Notes under the pieces: model-generated
What the model saw: only the letters and a program-made list of their open reading frames with translations
The model's database searches: none
Told to the model about the DNA's origin: nothing
Source: Caulobacteraceae bacterium
GTDB lineage: Bacteria > Pseudomonadota > Alphaproteobacteria > Caulobacterales > Caulobacteraceae
Length of the DNA stretch: 54,518 nt
Direction of reading: 5' to 3'
NCBI GenBank assembly: GCA_019695035.1
Contig: JAIBAU010000019.1
Span: 1 to 54,518 of the forward strand
Made by a program: the position numbers and the translations under genes
Part shown: piece after piece, positions 35,414 to 45,644 of the stretch
Numbering within the stretch: the stretch's first letter is position 1
Layout: each line of letters opens with the position of its first letter

Positions 35414-36991
35414 CTACTCCGCGGCCAGGTTCGAGCCTTCCCGCGCCTTCCAGCTCAGGCGAGGCTGTCGGGCCGCCTGGGTTTCGTCCAGTCGCCGCAT
35501 CGGCGCCAGATAGGGGGCTCCCTTGAAGCGGTCGACTTCTCCGGCCCTGGCTGCTCCCGCGAGGGCCCTCAGGGCCTCGATGAACCGGTCGAGCTCGATG
35601 CGGCTCTCGGTCTCGGTCGGCTCGATCAGCATCGCCCCATGCACCACCAGCGGGAAGTACATGGTCATGGGATGGAAGCCCTCGTCGATCATCGCCTTGG
35701 CGAAGTCGAGGGTGGTGATCCCGGTCCCCTCCAGCCAGCGATCATCGAACAGCGCCTCGTGCATGCACGGGCCGTCCGGGAAGGCCGGGCTCATCACATC
35801 CGACAGGCGGGCCTTGATGTAGTTGGCGTTCAGGACCGCGTCCTCGGCGACCTGACGCAGGCCGTCGGAGCCGTGACTCATCATGTAGGTCAGGGCGCGG
35901 ACGTACATGCCCATCTGGCCGTGGAAGGCGTTCATACGGCCGAAGGACTGGACCGCCTCGCCTTCCTCGAACTCGACCAGCCGGAAGCCGTCCTCGTGGC
36001 TGACCACCCACGGTGTCGGGGCGAAGGGAGCCAGCGCTTCCGACAGCACCACCGGACCCGCGCCCGGACCCCCGCCGCCGTGCGGCGTGGAGAAGGTCTT
36101 GTGCAGGTTGATGTGCATGGCGTCGACGCCCAGGTCCCCCGGGCGAACGCGGCCGACGATGGCGTTGAAGTTGGCGCCGTCGCAGTAGAAGTAGGCCCCG
36201 GCCTCGTGGGTCAGGCGTGCGATCTCGACGATGTCCCGCTCGAACAGCCCGCAGGTATTGGGGTTGGTGACCATGATGGCGGCCACGTCGGGCCCCAGCT
36301 TGGCCTTCAGATCCTGCAGATCGACCCGGCCGTCGGCGGTCTGGGCGATCTCGCGCACCGAATAACCGACGAAAGCCGCCGTCGCGGGGTTGGTGCCGTG
36401 GGCAGAGGTCGGCACCAGCACGACTCGCCTGGCATGGTCGCCCTTGGCGTCGTGAGCCGCGTGAATGGCCAACAGGCCGCACAGCTCGCCGTGCGCGCCC
36501 GCCTTGGGCGACAGCGCCACCGCAGGCATGCCGGTCAGGGTCTTCAGCCAGTGCGCCAGGCGATCCATCAGCGCCAGCGCGCCCTGCACCGTCGACTGCG
36601 GTTGCAGCGGGTGAATGTCGGAGAAGCCCGGCAGGCGCGCCATCTTCTCGTTCAGGCGCGGGTTGTGCTTCATGGTGCACGAGCCCAGCGGATAGAGCGC
36701 CAGGTCGATCGCGTGGTTCTTCTGCGACAGGCGCACGTAGTGGCGCATGGTCTCGGGCTCCGACAGGCCCGGCAGGCCTATCGGATCACGGCGCACCAGG
36801 GCCCCCAGGTCGGAGGCGTCGAGATCGGCGTCAGGCACATCGACGCCGGTCTTGTCCCAACCGTCCATCTCGAAGATCAGCGGTTCATCCTGCAGCAGGC
36901 CTCGCCCGCCGGTCAGCGACTGGAAGCCGTGAATCGGATCGACCTCGGTCGGCGCGGTCGGGCGTCCGACGGTGTTCATGGACGAGCTCAT
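35414..36991 (-). CDS. gcvPB: Glycine dehydrogenase (decarboxylating) subunit 2
   Basis: 525 residues, the C-terminal half of the split P protein, carrying pyridoxal phosphate on K298 in [18 protein letters not shown]. With subunit 1 it decarboxylates glycine and loads the aminomethyl group onto Gcv[60 protein letters not shown] and [13 protein letters not shown] are conserved blocks. Its ATG overlaps the gcvPA stop (ATGA). Last gene of gcvT-H-PA-PB, controlled by the glycine riboswitch upstream of gcvT. Confidence 0.96.
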   Translation of the reverse strand: MSSSMNTVGRPTAPTEVDPIHGFQSLTGGRGLLQDEPLIFEMDGWDKTGVDVPDADLDASDLGALVRRDPIGLPGLSEPETMRHYVRLSQKNHAIDLALYPLGSCTMKHNPRLNEKMARLPGFSDIHPLQPQSTVQGALALMDRLAHWLKTLTGMPAVALSPKAGAHGELCGLLAIHAAHDAKGDHARRVVLVPTSAHGTNPATAAFVGYSVREIAQTADGRVDLQDLKAKLGPDVAAIMVTNPNTCGLFERDIVEIARLTHEAGAYFYCDGANFNAIVGRVRPGDLGVDAMHINLHKTFSTPHGGGGPGAGPVVLSEALAPFAPTPWVVSHEDGFRLVEFEEGEAVQSFGRMNAFHGQMGMYVRALTYMMSHGSDGLRQVAEDAVLNANYIKARLSDVMSPAFPDGPCMHEALFDDRWLEGTGITTLDFAKAMIDEGFHPMTMYFPLVVHGAMLIEPTETESRIELDRFIEALRALAGAARAGEVDRFKGAPYLAPMRRLDETQAARQPRLSWKAREGSNLAAE

Positions 36992-38334
36992 GCGGAGAGA
37001 ACCTTGCTCAGGGCCATGGCCAGCAGCTTTATGTCGTGATCGGTGACGATTTCGGTCGCGGCGACCAGCAGGACGTCATCCATGCCGGCCTCCGGATCGA
37101 GGCGCGAGAACGGGACGCCGGCGATGATATTGTGGTCGGCCAGCACCTGGACGACCTGTTCGGCCGGCCGGGGCAGCCTGACCGCGATCTCGTTGAAGAA
37201 GCGCGGAGTCAGGACTTCGACGCCGGGGACGGCGGCCAGCGCATCGCGTGTCTTGCGCGCCTGGGCGTGGTTCACCGCCGCGACCTTGCGCAGGCCCTTC
37301 TCACCCAGAAGCGACATGTGGATGTTGAAGGCCAACGCGCACAGGCCTGAGTTTGTGCAGATATTCGACGTCGCCTTGTCACGACGAATGTGCTGCTCGC
37401 GCGTCGACAGCGTCAGCACGAAGCCGCGCCGTCCCTCCGCGTCCACCGTCTCGCCGCACAGGCGGCCGGGCATCTGGCGGGTCAGCTTTTCGCGCGCGGC
37501 GAACAGACCGACGTAGGGCCCGCCGAAGTTCAGGGCGTTGCCGATCGACTGGCCCTCGGCTGCAACGATGTCCGCGCCCATTTCACCGGGAGACTTGAGC
37601 AGGCCGAGCGACATGACCTCGGTGGTCACCACGATCAGCAGCGCTCCGGCCGCGTGGACGGCCTCGGCGATCCTGGTCACGTCCGTGGCCGTCCCGAAGA
37701 CGTTGGGGGTCTGCACCACGACGCAGGCGGTGTTGGCGTCGATGGCTTCGATGACGTCGGCCTCTGCGTCGACCGCCGGTCTGAGGCGCTCGGTCTGGAT
37801 CGAGGTGGCGTGGGCGAGGGTCTCAATGGAGTGGACGTAGTGAGGATGCAGGCCCGGCGACAGAACGGCGCGGGTGCGGCGAGTCACCCGGCTGGCCATC
37901 AGCACCGCTTCAGCCGCGGCCGTCGAGCCGTCGTACATGGAGGCGTTGGCCACCTCCATGCCGGTGAGGCGCGCCACCTGAGTCTGGAACTCGAACAGCA
38001 CCTGCAGCGTGCCCTGGGCGATCTCGGGTTGGTAGGGCGTGTAGCTGGTCAGGAACTCCGAGCGCTGGATAACGTGATCCACCGTCGCCGGCACGTGGTG
38101 GCGATAGGCGCCAGCCCCACAGAAGAAAGGCACGCTGCCGGCCGGCTTGTTGCGCGCCGCCAGGGCCGAAAGTTCGCGCTCGACCTCCAACTCGCCCATG
38201 ACCTTCGGCAGATCGACCACGCCGTCGCGCCGGGCCGAGAGGGGCACGTCCACGAACAGGTCGTCGATCGACTTGGCGCCGATCGCGGAGAGCATCGACC
38301 GACGATCGTCAGCCGTGAGAGGGAGGTAACGCAT
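36988..38334 (-). CDS. gcvPA: Glycine dehydrogenase (decarboxylating) subunit 1
   Basis: 448 residues, the N-terminal half of the split P protein: [91 protein letters not shown], all typical. It has the PLP-enzyme fold without the cofactor lysine and pairs with GcvPB. It lies 30 bases after gcvH and overlaps gcvPB by 4 bases. A split P protein is common in alphaproteobacteria and Gram-positives, in contrast to the fused E. coli enzyme. Confidence 0.96.
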   Translation of the reverse strand: MRYLPLTADDRRSMLSAIGAKSIDDLFVDVPLSARRDGVVDLPKVMGELEVERELSALAARNKPAGSVPFFCGAGAYRHHVPATVDHVIQRSEFLTSYTPYQPEIAQGTLQVLFEFQTQVARLTGMEVANASMYDGSTAAAEAVLMASRVTRRTRAVLSPGLHPHYVHSIETLAHATSIQTERLRPAVDAEADVIEAIDANTACVVVQTPNVFGTATDVTRIAEAVHAAGALLIVVTTEVMSLGLLKSPGEMGADIVAAEGQSIGNALNFGGPYVGLFAAREKLTRQMPGRLCGETVDAEGRRGFVLTLSTREQHIRRDKATSNICTNSGLCALAFNIHMSLLGEKGLRKVAAVNHAQARKTRDALAAVPGVEVLTPRFFNEIAVRLPRPAEQVVQVLADHNIIAGVPFSRLDPEAGMDDVLLVAATEIVTDHDIKLLAMALSKVLSA

Positions 38335-38364
38335 GGGCGATCCCTGGAAAGGTGGGGGTCGTGA

Positions 38365-38730
38365 TCAGAGCGAGGCGAGGTAGGCGTCGTAGGCGGCCTG
38401 GTCCATCAGGCCGTCGAGCTGGCTCCGGTCGCTAACACGGATCTTGGCGAACCAGCCATTGCCGGTCGGATCCTCGTTGACGATGGCCGGCTGGTCGGCG
38501 AGCGCGCCGTTGCCTTCCACGACTTCTCCCGACACCGGGGCGTACACGTCGGAGGCCGCCTTCACGCTCTCGACCACGGCGAAGCCGTCACCCTTGGTCA
38601 CGGCCTTCCCGGCCTCCGGTGTCTCAACGAACACCACGTCGCCCAGCTGGTCGGCGGCGTACTGGGTGATGCCCACGGTCGCCACGTCGCCTTCGACGCG
38701 GACCCACTCGTGATCCTTGGTGTAGTGCAT
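38365..38730 (-). CDS. gcvH: Glycine cleavage system H protein
   Basis: 121 residues; lipoyl-carrier protein that shuttles the aminomethyl group between P, T and L proteins. Lipoylated lysine K57 lies in [15 protein letters not shown], preceded by the family start [13 protein letters not shown] and followed by [10 protein letters not shown] and [20 protein letters not shown] precedes the ATG. It is 11 bases after gcvT. Confidence 0.97.
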   Translation of the reverse strand: MHYTKDHEWVRVEGDVATVGITQYAADQLGDVVFVETPEAGKAVTKGDGFAVVESVKAASDVYAPVSGEVVEGNGALADQPAIVNEDPTGNGWFAKIRVSDRSQLDGLMDQAAYDAYLASL

Positions 38731-38741
38731 GATTATCCCTC

Positions 38742-39884
38742 TCAGGCGGCGGGTTGTTCGGGTTTGCGGTAGAAGCGTTTGGGCACGAAGGGCATGGCGA
38801 CCACCTCGGCGTCCTGCGGACGCCCGCGCACGATGACCTTCAGCGCCGTCCCCAGGACCGAATGGCTCGGCGGGACGTAGCCCATGGCGATGTTGGATCC
38901 CAGCGAGGGAGACGGGCCGCCGGAGGTGACCTTGCCGATGACGACGCCGCCGGCGTCGGCGATCTCGGCTCCTTCGCGGGCGGGGGCGCCCGTAACCTTC
39001 AGGCCCACGCGCACGCGCTTCAGCGCGCCGGCCTGTTCGGCCTGGATGCGGCTGGCGCCCGGGTAGTCGCCAGCCTCCCGACGGCGCTTGTTGAGGGCGA
39101 AGGCCAGGTCCGCCTCGACCGGCGAGGTGGTCTCGTCGGCGTCGTGGCCGTAGAGTGGCAGGCCGGCTTCGAGGCGAAGGCTGTCCCGGGCGCCCAGGCC
39201 GATCGGCCGGACCTTGTCGTCCTCGAGGATCGTGTTCCAGATGCGCTCGGCGTCCGCTGCCGGCACCGAGATCTCGTAGCCGTCCTCGCCCGTGTAGCCG
39301 GAGCGCGAGACGTAGGCGTCGACGCCAAACAGCCTCAGTTTGCGGCTGTCCATGAAGCCCATGTCGGCCAGCTCGGGATTGTGCCTGGCCATCACCTCGG
39401 CGGCCTCGGGCCCCTGGATGGCGATCAGGGCGCGGTCTTCCAGACGGGTCAACGTCGCGTCGCCCCGCAGCCCGGCTTGCAACCGGCCAAAGTCGTCATC
39501 CTTGCAAGCCGCGTTGACGACCACGAACAGGCCGTCCTGGCCGGAAGGCTTGGCGGCCATCAGATCGTCGAGGATGCCGCCCTCGTCGTTCAGGAACAGC
39601 GAGTAGCGCTGCTTGCCCTCTTTCAGACCCTGGTAGTCGCCACAGCAGAAGCGCTCGAACTGGCTCACGGCGGCGGCGCCGGTGATGGTGGCCTGGCCCA
39701 TGTGGGAAACGTCGAACAGCCCCGCGTGCTCACGTGTCCAGCGGTGCTCGTTCAGCACCCCGCCGTTCTCGCCCGCATACTGCACCGGCATTTCGTAGCC
39801 GGCGAACGGCACCATGCGCGCGCCGCGCGCCACATGGGCGTCATAGAGCGGGGTGCGCTTCATCGGTTCGGTCGGATCGCTCAT
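38742..39884 (-). CDS. gcvT: Aminomethyltransferase, glycine cleavage T protein
   Basis: 380 residues. Transfers the methylene group from aminomethyl-GcvH to tetrahydrofolate and releases ammonia. [70 protein letters not shown] and [15 protein letters not shown] are conserved T-protein blocks; the folate site includes YTGEDG. GAGG precedes the ATG. It is the first gene of the operon, about 58 bases downstream of the riboswitch. ygfZ, at 19851 in this window, is a structural relative. Confidence 0.96.
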   Translation of the reverse strand: MSDPTEPMKRTPLYDAHVARGARMVPFAGYEMPVQYAGENGGVLNEHRWTREHAGLFDVSHMGQATITGAAAVSQFERFCCGDYQGLKEGKQRYSLFLNDEGGILDDLMAAKPSGQDGLFVVVNAACKDDDFGRLQAGLRGDATLTRLEDRALIAIQGPEAAEVMARHNPELADMGFMDSRKLRLFGVDAYVSRSGYTGEDGYEISVPAADAERIWNTILEDDKVRPIGLGARDSLRLEAGLPLYGHDADETTSPVEADLAFALNKRRREAGDYPGASRIQAEQAGALKRVRVGLKVTGAPAREGAEIADAGGVVIGKVTSGGPSPSLGSNIAMGYVPPSHSVLGTALKVIVRGRPQDAEVVAMPFVPKRFYRKPEQPAA

Positions 39885-39941
39885 CAGGGCCTCGCAAGGG
39901 TCGACGTCTCGCAGGCGGAATCAGCCGCCCCGACACGCCCC

Positions 39942-40120
39942 CGCTGTCCTGAAGCCTGAGAGATTCCGGACGGGTGACCCGCCCTTGCTCCTTCGGCGCG
40001 CCGAAACCGGCGGCTTTCCAGCGTCTTACCTGCTTTCGCGGTCCTTTTGCCTGAGCGTTTCCGGGGCGGTTGCGCCTTCGGCGTCGAACCGGGGAGAATC
40101 CCCGGCCGAACTCTCCCGCG
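39942..40120 (-). ncRNA. Tandem glycine riboswitch (two aptamers)
   Basis: Read on the minus strand, aptamer 1 (about 40120-40037) has the closing stem CGCGG/CCGCG and the conserved CGCCGAAGGCGCAA and CTCAGGCAAAAGGACC. Aptamer 2 (about 40025-39942) has the stem CGCTG/CAGCG with CGCCGAAGGAGCAA and TCTCAGGCTTCAGGACAG. These are the signature blocks of the glycine riboswitch; two copies in tandem, joined by a short linker, precede gcvT as expected. Glycine binding turns on gcv expression in known cases. The region to the gcvT start (39941-39885) would be the expression platform; I do not see a clear U-tailed terminator there, so control at translation is possible. A TTGACT at 40160-40155 may belong to the promoter. 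Confidence 0.93.
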
Positions 40121-40311
40121 AGAGCGGGCTATCCCTGTGCGAGGGGCCCTTGAGAGTCAAGCGAGGCCGGGCGCTCCGGGCGTGGCTTTCTGATGGACTG
40201 CGACCGACCGCGACCGTGCGCCGCTATTCGCCCTGACGGCTTTACCGGGAGGCATTTCGCTTGCTACCCATGCGCTAGTGTACCGTCCGCGTGCACCTCC
40301 GGGGGGAGACC

Positions 40312-41949
40312 ATGCTGCATCTCACGTCACGGCGCCTGCTCGCCGCTTCCGCTGTCGCAGCTCTGTTGGCCTCAAGCCCGGCGGCAGCCGTCACCATCAA
40401 CGAGTTCTCCAGCTGCGATGGCTACGGCCGTCCGACTGTCAACGGTGACGGCATGACCAAGGAAGCCACCTCGCTGGGCGGCTGGATCGTGGCCCAGCCG
40501 GGCAATGGAGACACCAGCCGGGACCCGGTCCGCCTGGGTCAGCGCGGTGCGGAATTCTGCGATCAGGCGCTGCAGAGCCCACTGCTATTGCCCCAGTTCT
40601 GGATGCGACGGGTCAGCCTCCTCCGGGCCAAGGCGTTCCACTTGGCGGTCGCGGGCGATTCCGCCGGGGCGCGAGCCAGCCTCGATGCGATCAATCCGCT
40701 CGTCCCGGCCGACGGTGCGGATGTCTACTACAGCCGTAGCCTCAGGCTGGGCGCAGATCTGCTGCGCGCCTATCTCGACCGGAGCGCGAACCCTGCGGAG
40801 GCTGTCGCCGCGATTGACCGCGCCCTCGTCGAGCGTCCCTACGCCCGGTCTGTTCAGATCGCAGCGATGGCTGTGCTGGGGGAGCGCTCTGACCGGGCGC
40901 GCCAACGCGACCTCGAACACCGGCTGGCTCAGCTTCAGCCTACCGCCATCGACCTCATGTTCATCGAGGACCTGGATTTCGGAGACTGGCAGAGCGCGGT
41001 GGCGCTCTTCAGCTCTCTCACGCCGCGCCTGGAAGAAAGCCACGGTTACGCCTGGACCCGCGCCCAGGCGGCGAACCAGGCCACCACCAATGCCAAGCTG
41101 GCCGTCTATTGGGCTGTGAGGCACGGTCAACAGGCCTTTGCCCTGGCGATGCTGGGGCACTATGACGACGCCCGCAGCGTCATCGCCCGCGGCCGGGCCA
41201 AGCTCGTCGAGGACACGACCCCGCCCCCCGGGAATGGCCGGAGCATCGACGAAAAGCGGCGCTACCTCCTGACCCTCTACGATCGGGCCGGTCGCTACGG
41301 CGGCGAGATGCTGGACTACTGGTCGAAGATGGTGGAACGGCGTGAGCTGATCGCGACCGGCCGCGCCCGCGAGGCCGTGGTGAGCATCCGCACGACGCCG
41401 ATGGGCAATGACTTCGCAGCCGCGGCGCTGATGACGGAGCTGAAAAAGGCGCTGCCGGGCGACCCTGAGGTCAGCGCCCTGCCTGAGATCACCTACCGGG
41501 CCCGGCCTATTGAAATGCCGACCCTCGCCCAGATGTTCGAGAACCTTCCGGACGCGGAGACTCACCGCCAGGCGCCCAGCTATGGCTCCAACATCTTCGG
41601 GTCGGCGCAGCGGGGAGGCTCGTATGTGATCAGCTTCGCAGGCGCCATGGACACGCCCGGGGCCATGGTCGAGGAGTGCGCACTCCTGCGCGCTGCGGAT
41701 ACGGCGATCGCCAAGGGAAAGCATGGCTTCGTGATTCTCGACCGCTCGGACGTACGAACCTTCATCGTGGACAGCTACGCTCAGGCGACCACGTCCGGGA
41801 GACCGGCTGGATACGAGACGCGGCTCGAGGTCGCCCTTGTCGATCTGGAGAACCTGCCCGAGCCCTACCGCTCAACGCCCTGGCGCGTGATCAACGCCGA
41901 CGACGTGATCGCCCGGTTGCGCCCGCTGTACGTAACGCGGCGCTCGTAG
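40312..41949 (+). CDS. Secreted helical-repeat protein with a CC0125-like C-terminal domain
   Basis: 545 residues. A signal peptide (MLHLTSRRLLAASAVAALLA, ending PAAAV) precedes a two-cysteine segment (SSCDGYGR, GAEFCDQAL), then helical pairs of about 34 residues resembling tetratricopeptide repeats (LLRAKAFHLAVAGDSAGARASLDAINP, LRAYLDRSANPAEAVAAIDRALVERP, AFALAMLGHYDDARSVIARGR). The last about 120 residues differ: SYVISFAGAMDTPGAMVEECALLRAADTAIAKGKHGFVILDRSDVRTFI resembles the domain of CC0125/CC1285-type lipoproteins (LLRAAE ... G...F.VLD). No lipobox is visible. ATG 40312 has GGGGGGAG upstream. It probably sits in the periplasm as a scaffold; function unknown. Confidence 0.75.
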   Translation: MLHLTSRRLLAASAVAALLASSPAAAVTINEFSSCDGYGRPTVNGDGMTKEATSLGGWIVAQPGNGDTSRDPVRLGQRGAEFCDQALQSPLLLPQFWMRRVSLLRAKAFHLAVAGDSAGARASLDAINPLVPADGADVYYSRSLRLGADLLRAYLDRSANPAEAVAAIDRALVERPYARSVQIAAMAVLGERSDRARQRDLEHRLAQLQPTAIDLMFIEDLDFGDWQSAVALFSSLTPRLEESHGYAWTRAQAANQATTNAKLAVYWAVRHGQQAFALAMLGHYDDARSVIARGRAKLVEDTTPPPGNGRSIDEKRRYLLTLYDRAGRYGGEMLDYWSKMVERRELIATGRAREAVVSIRTTPMGNDFAAAALMTELKKALPGDPEVSALPEITYRARPIEMPTLAQMFENLPDAETHRQAPSYGSNIFGSAQRGGSYVISFAGAMDTPGAMVEECALLRAADTAIAKGKHGFVILDRSDVRTFIVDSYAQATTSGRPAGYETRLEVALVDLENLPEPYRSTPWRVINADDVIARLRPLYVTRRS

Positions 41950-41989
41950 CGCCGCGGCCGCGCCCTCACGTCCAGCCCGAATTCGGGCG

Positions 41990-43000
41990 TCAGGCGGTGG
42001 ACCAGTTCGCCAGGTCGCGCAGGTGCCGCGCCTTCTCCGCTTCAGCGAGGAATGAGCCCTCGAAGCTGTTGCGCGCCAGAGTGACCAGGGCGTCGCGGTC
42101 CAGGTCAGCAGCCCTGGCCAGCTCGACGTAGTTCTGGGCGACATAACCGCCAAAATAGGCCGGGTCGTCGGAGTTGATGGTGGCCTTGAGGTCCAGCTCC
42201 AGCATGCGCGGGATGGGGTGGTTCTTCAGGTCGTCGACGACGCAGAGCTTCAGATTCGAGAGCGGGCAGACGGTGAGCGTCATGCCTTCCGCCGCCAGCC
42301 GCGCGGTCAGGGCCTCGTCCTCCAGCGAGCGGTTGCCGTGGTCCAGGCGGTCGATGTGCAGCAGGTCGAGCGCCTCGCGCACATACTCGGGCGGGCCCTC
42401 CTCGCCGGCGTGGGCGACGCGCTTCAGCCCCATGTCGCCGGCGGCGGCGAAGACGCGGGCGAACTTGGACGGCGGGTGGCCGACTTCCGAGGAGTCGAGG
42501 CCCACGCCCACGATGCGGTCCAGCCACGGCTCGGCGGCCTTCAGCGTCGCGAAGGCGGCGTCCTCGTCGAGGTGGCGCAGGAAGCAGAGGATCAGCTTGG
42601 AGGTGACGCCGTGCTTCGCCTCGGCCGCCTTCATCCCCGCCAGCAGTCCTTCGGCGGCGACGCTGAACGGCAGGCCGCGGTCGGTATGGGTCTGGGGGTC
42701 GAAGAAGATCTCGGCGTGGCGCACCCCGTCCGCCGCCGCACGGTCGAAATAGGCCATCGCCATGTCGGCGAAGTCCTGCTCGGTCTGGAGCACGCCCGCG
42801 CCCTGGTAGTAGATGTCCAGAAAGTCCTGCAGGTTGGAAAAGGCATAGGCCGCCCTCACCTCTTCCACCGACTTGAACGGCAGGTCGATCCTGTTGCGCC
42901 GGCCGAGCTCGAACATCAGCTCAGGCTCGAGCGAGCCCTCGATGTGCAGGTGCAGTTCCGCCTTGGGCAGGCCGGCGACGAAGGCCTCGAGATCGGTCAT
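41990..43000 (-). CDS. Adenosine/adenine deaminase family (adenine deaminase more likely)
   Basis: 336 residues of the metal-dependent adenosine deaminase family: zinc ligands H17 and H19 in AELHLHIEGSLEPELMFELG, RVAHAGEEGPPEYVREALD (third His and catalytic Glu), RLDHGNRS and NSDDPAYFGGYVAQNY (metal Asp). RHAEIFFDPQTHTDRGLPF and VGLDSSEVGHPPSKFARVF are, as I recall, features of the bacterial and fungal adenine deaminase branch (Aah1-like, Pseudomonas PA0148 type) rather than classic adenosine deaminase. It would convert adenine to hypoxanthine in purine salvage; automatic annotation would probably say adenosine deaminase. It starts ATG 43000, 48 bases after the argS stop. Confidence 0.88.
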   Translation of the reverse strand: MTDLEAFVAGLPKAELHLHIEGSLEPELMFELGRRNRIDLPFKSVEEVRAAYAFSNLQDFLDIYYQGAGVLQTEQDFADMAMAYFDRAAADGVRHAEIFFDPQTHTDRGLPFSVAAEGLLAGMKAAEAKHGVTSKLILCFLRHLDEDAAFATLKAAEPWLDRIVGVGLDSSEVGHPPSKFARVFAAAGDMGLKRVAHAGEEGPPEYVREALDLLHIDRLDHGNRSLEDEALTARLAAEGMTLTVCPLSNLKLCVVDDLKNHPIPRMLELDLKATINSDDPAYFGGYVAQNYVELARAADLDRDALVTLARNSFEGSFLAEAEKARHLRDLANWSTA

Positions 43001-43048
43001 GGGGCGAGGCTAGCCGATCCGACCCCGGCTTGGGAGGGGAAGTGTCGC

Positions 43049-44809
43049 CTACATCCGCTCCGGAACACCGATCCCCAGCAGCTCGAGCGCGATGAGCAGC
43101 TGCTTCAGCGTGGTCTCGACCAGGCGCAGGCGTGACGGGCGGGTGGTCTCGTGGCCCGCGGCTAGTACCGGGCAGGCGGCGTAGAACTTCGAGAAGCTCT
43201 GCGCGACGCGGTAGGCGTGTTCGGCGATGAAGTTGGGCGCCCGCTTGTCGTAGGCCTCCGACAGCGCCGTCTCGAAGGCGTCAAGCGTCAGCACCAGGTC
43301 GCGTTCGGCCGGCTCGGTGACAGCGATCGCGCCGGCCGCGGCCCCCTCGCCTTCCGCCTTGCGGAGCAGGGATTTGATGCGGACGGCCTGGTACAGCAGG
43401 TACGGCCCGGTCTTGCCCTCGAAGCTGGTGAAGCGGTCGAGATCGAAGACGTAGGATGTGCCGCGGTAGTTCGACAGGTCGGAGAACTTCAGCGCCGAGA
43501 CGGCCACCTTGTGGGCGATGTCCTCAAACTCGGCAGGGGGCAGGTCTTCGCCGAGTCCGGCCTCATGCAGGCGGGCGCGGGCCTTTTCGCGGGCCATCTC
43601 GATCAGGTCGCCGAGTTTCAGCACGCCTCCCGCGCGGGTCTTGAAGGGTTTCCCGTCGGCGCCGTTCATGGTCCCGAAGCCGAGGTGGTCGAGCGACCCT
43701 TCCTCGGCATAACCGGCCAGGCACGCCGTGCGGAACACCTGCTCGAAATGGTCGGCCTGGCGGGCGTCGACCACATACAGCATCAGCTGGGCGTCCTGCT
43801 CGCGACGGCGCTGCAGGATAGTGGCGACGTCTGTGGTGCCGTACATCGCCGAGCCTTCGGACGAGAGCACCAATAGAGGCGGCAGCTTGCGCTTGTCGTC
43901 CTCGCGCGCGACGTGGACGACCAGCGCGCCCTGGTCGGGCACGGCCAGGCCCTTCCGCTTCAGATCCTCGACCATGTCGGGGATCAGCGGGTCGGCGTCG
44001 CTTTCGCCGTTCCAGAGATCAAAGTGCACGTCCAGGGCGCCGAAGTCGCGCTTCAGGGCGGCCATCGAGACGTCGTGCATGTGTTTCCACAGCGCTCGAT
44101 AGCCGGGCCGACCCGCCTGCAGCGCCATGGTCGCCTTACGGGCGCGGTCGCGGAATTCGGTGTCTTCCTTGGCCCGCGCGGCGGCCGCCGGATAGAGGCG
44201 CTCCAGATCCTCGATGCTGACCGGGCTTTCGGACGGGAACGGGCCCTCGCCTTCGGCCATGAACGGTTCGCCGCGCCCCTCGTCCCCGAGGGCCACGATC
44301 AGCAGGCCCATCTGGAAGCCCCAGTCGCCGAAGTGGGCGTCGCCCCAGACCTGATCGCCGCGGTAGCGGAACAGGCGCTTGATGGACTCGCCGATGATCG
44401 AGGCGCGCAGGTGCCCGACGTGCATCGGCTTGGCGACGTTGGGGCCGCCGTAGTCGACGACCACCCGGCGCTGCGCGGCGACCGTTTCGGATCCGGCCCG
44501 CGGATCGTCGGCGAGCGTGTTCGCCCGTTCAGACAGCGCCGCGTCGGCCAGCTTGAAGTTGATGAAGCCTGGACCCGCGATCTCGACGGAAGCCAGGCGC
44601 GGATCCGTCTTCAGCCGCTCGACGACCCGCGTGGCGATGTCGCGCGGGTTCGCCTTGGCGGCCTTGGCGGCGGCCAGGGCGCCGTTGCACTGGAAGTCGG
44701 CCAGGTCGGGACGGTCGGAAGCGGTGACCCGCCCGAACTCCGCGGACAGGCCTTCGGCGGCGAAAGCGGCTGCGGCCGCTTCGCCCAGGGCAGTCTTCAG
44801 GTCGCTCAT
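43049..44809 (-). CDS. argS: Arginyl-tRNA synthetase
   Basis: 586 residues, class I. The HIGH motif appears as [21 protein letters not shown], with the N-terminal additional domain before it (about 1-110). The catalytic region includes [20 protein letters not shown]; the usual KMSKS lysine loop is replaced by [17 protein letters not shown], which is normal for ArgRS. The C-terminal anticodon-binding domain ends in [16 protein letters not shown], with the terminal methionine typical of ArgRS. It lies 12 bases after the secreted-protein gene at 44822, on the same strand. Confidence 0.97.
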   Translation of the reverse strand: MSDLKTALGEAAAAAFAAEGLSAEFGRVTASDRPDLADFQCNGALAAAKAAKANPRDIATRVVERLKTDPRLASVEIAGPGFINFKLADAALSERANTLADDPRAGSETVAAQRRVVVDYGGPNVAKPMHVGHLRASIIGESIKRLFRYRGDQVWGDAHFGDWGFQMGLLIVALGDEGRGEPFMAEGEGPFPSESPVSIEDLERLYPAAAARAKEDTEFRDRARKATMALQAGRPGYRALWKHMHDVSMAALKRDFGALDVHFDLWNGESDADPLIPDMVEDLKRKGLAVPDQGALVVHVAREDDKRKLPPLLVLSSEGSAMYGTTDVATILQRRREQDAQLMLYVVDARQADHFEQVFRTACLAGYAEEGSLDHLGFGTMNGADGKPFKTRAGGVLKLGDLIEMAREKARARLHEAGLGEDLPPAEFEDIAHKVAVSALKFSDLSNYRGTSYVFDLDRFTSFEGKTGPYLLYQAVRIKSLLRKAEGEGAAAGAIAVTEPAERDLVLTLDAFETALSEAYDKRAPNFIAEHAYRVAQSFSKFYAACPVLAAGHETTRPSRLRLVETTLKQLLIALELLGIGVPERM

Positions 44810-44821
44810 GGTTTCGTCGAC

Positions 44822-45523
44822 TTATTGACCGCCGGGCGCGGCGGGCGTCTGTCCCGCCTGGATGCGGAAACGTCGGCCTTCGCGGTTGAACTCGGCCATC
44901 TGCGGCGTGACGTCGAAACCGATCAGGATTTCGAAGTTCGAGCCCGAGACCTGGGCGTTGGCGCGCGGAATGGTCAGGCCCTCGATGACCTGCTCGGTCG
45001 TGGCCCGGTCGGTCGCGCCGAACTCGGTCGGCATGTCGAAGTACTGCTTGTAGAAGACCGACTTGTTGCGTTCCGTCACCGCGATCCACCAGCGGTAGTT
45101 CTTGTTCGGAGACGGGGCGGTCGGGCCTTTGCCGAGGGCGAAGGAAACCACCATGTCGACGCGGATCGGCTCATCCGACTCGTAGGCGCAGCGGCTTTCG
45201 ACGCCCTGGATCTCACCCGAGTACGAGACGGCGGAAGCCGACTGGCGGCCGCCCGTGAATTCCACGTAGCGGGCGGCGTCATAGAGAATTTTCACGTAAG
45301 GGCACGGGCCCTGCGCGCGCTGGCGGGCGAGGGGCGCGGGGCCCCGTTCAGCGCGACGCTTCTCCCGCTCCTTCGCCTCTTCCTGCTGGCGCTTCTCGCG
45401 CTCGGCCCGCTCAGCGCGGTCCTGGCGGGTGGTCTGGGCGTCGGCGTGGCCGAACGGCAGGACCGTGGTGGCGAAGATCGAGGCCGCCGCTAGGGCGATG
45501 ATGGGTAGAACACGCACGCGCAT
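44822..45523 (-). CDS. Exported protein of unknown function upstream of argS
   Basis: 233 residues. Signal peptide (MRVRVLPIIALAAASIFATT, cleavage near HADAQ), then a highly charged linker at about 33-60 of Glu/Arg/Lys repeats, and a globular domain (PCPYVKILYDAARYVEF, ESRCAYESDEPIRVDMVVSFALGKG, NYRWWIAVTERNKSVFYKQYFDMPTEF, GSNFEILIGFDVTPQMAEFNREGRRF). Two cysteines could pair. It belongs, I think, to an exported family known in Caulobacterales without assigned function. ATG 45523 has no strong ribosome site. The head-to-tail spacing to argS (12 bp) suggests cotranscription. Confidence 0.78.
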   Translation of the reverse strand: MRVRVLPIIALAAASIFATTVLPFGHADAQTTRQDRAERAEREKRQQEEAKEREKRRAERGPAPLARQRAQGPCPYVKILYDAARYVEFTGGRQSASAVSYSGEIQGVESRCAYESDEPIRVDMVVSFALGKGPTAPSPNKNYRWWIAVTERNKSVFYKQYFDMPTEFGATDRATTEQVIEGLTIPRANAQVSGSNFEILIGFDVTPQMAEFNREGRRFRIQAGQTPAAPGGQ

Positions 45524-45644
45524 GGCTTCAGAAGTCCGCCCAAGAAGAAGCTGGCCCGCAGCGGCGGGCGTTCCGACTAGATCGTCTGATAAAGGCTAAA
45601 CCGCGGCCTCGCAACGAACGCTTGGGAAGCCTAGATTGTCGCCG

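Noticed and set aside
34784-37039. 751-codon plus-strand ORF covering the DCLWD paralog and gcvPB
   Set aside because: Starts inside one gene and continues antisense through gcvPB; no recognisable domain and low-complexity composition.
43913-45493. 526-codon plus-strand ORF opposite argS
   Set aside because: Antisense of argS and its neighbour, with no domain.
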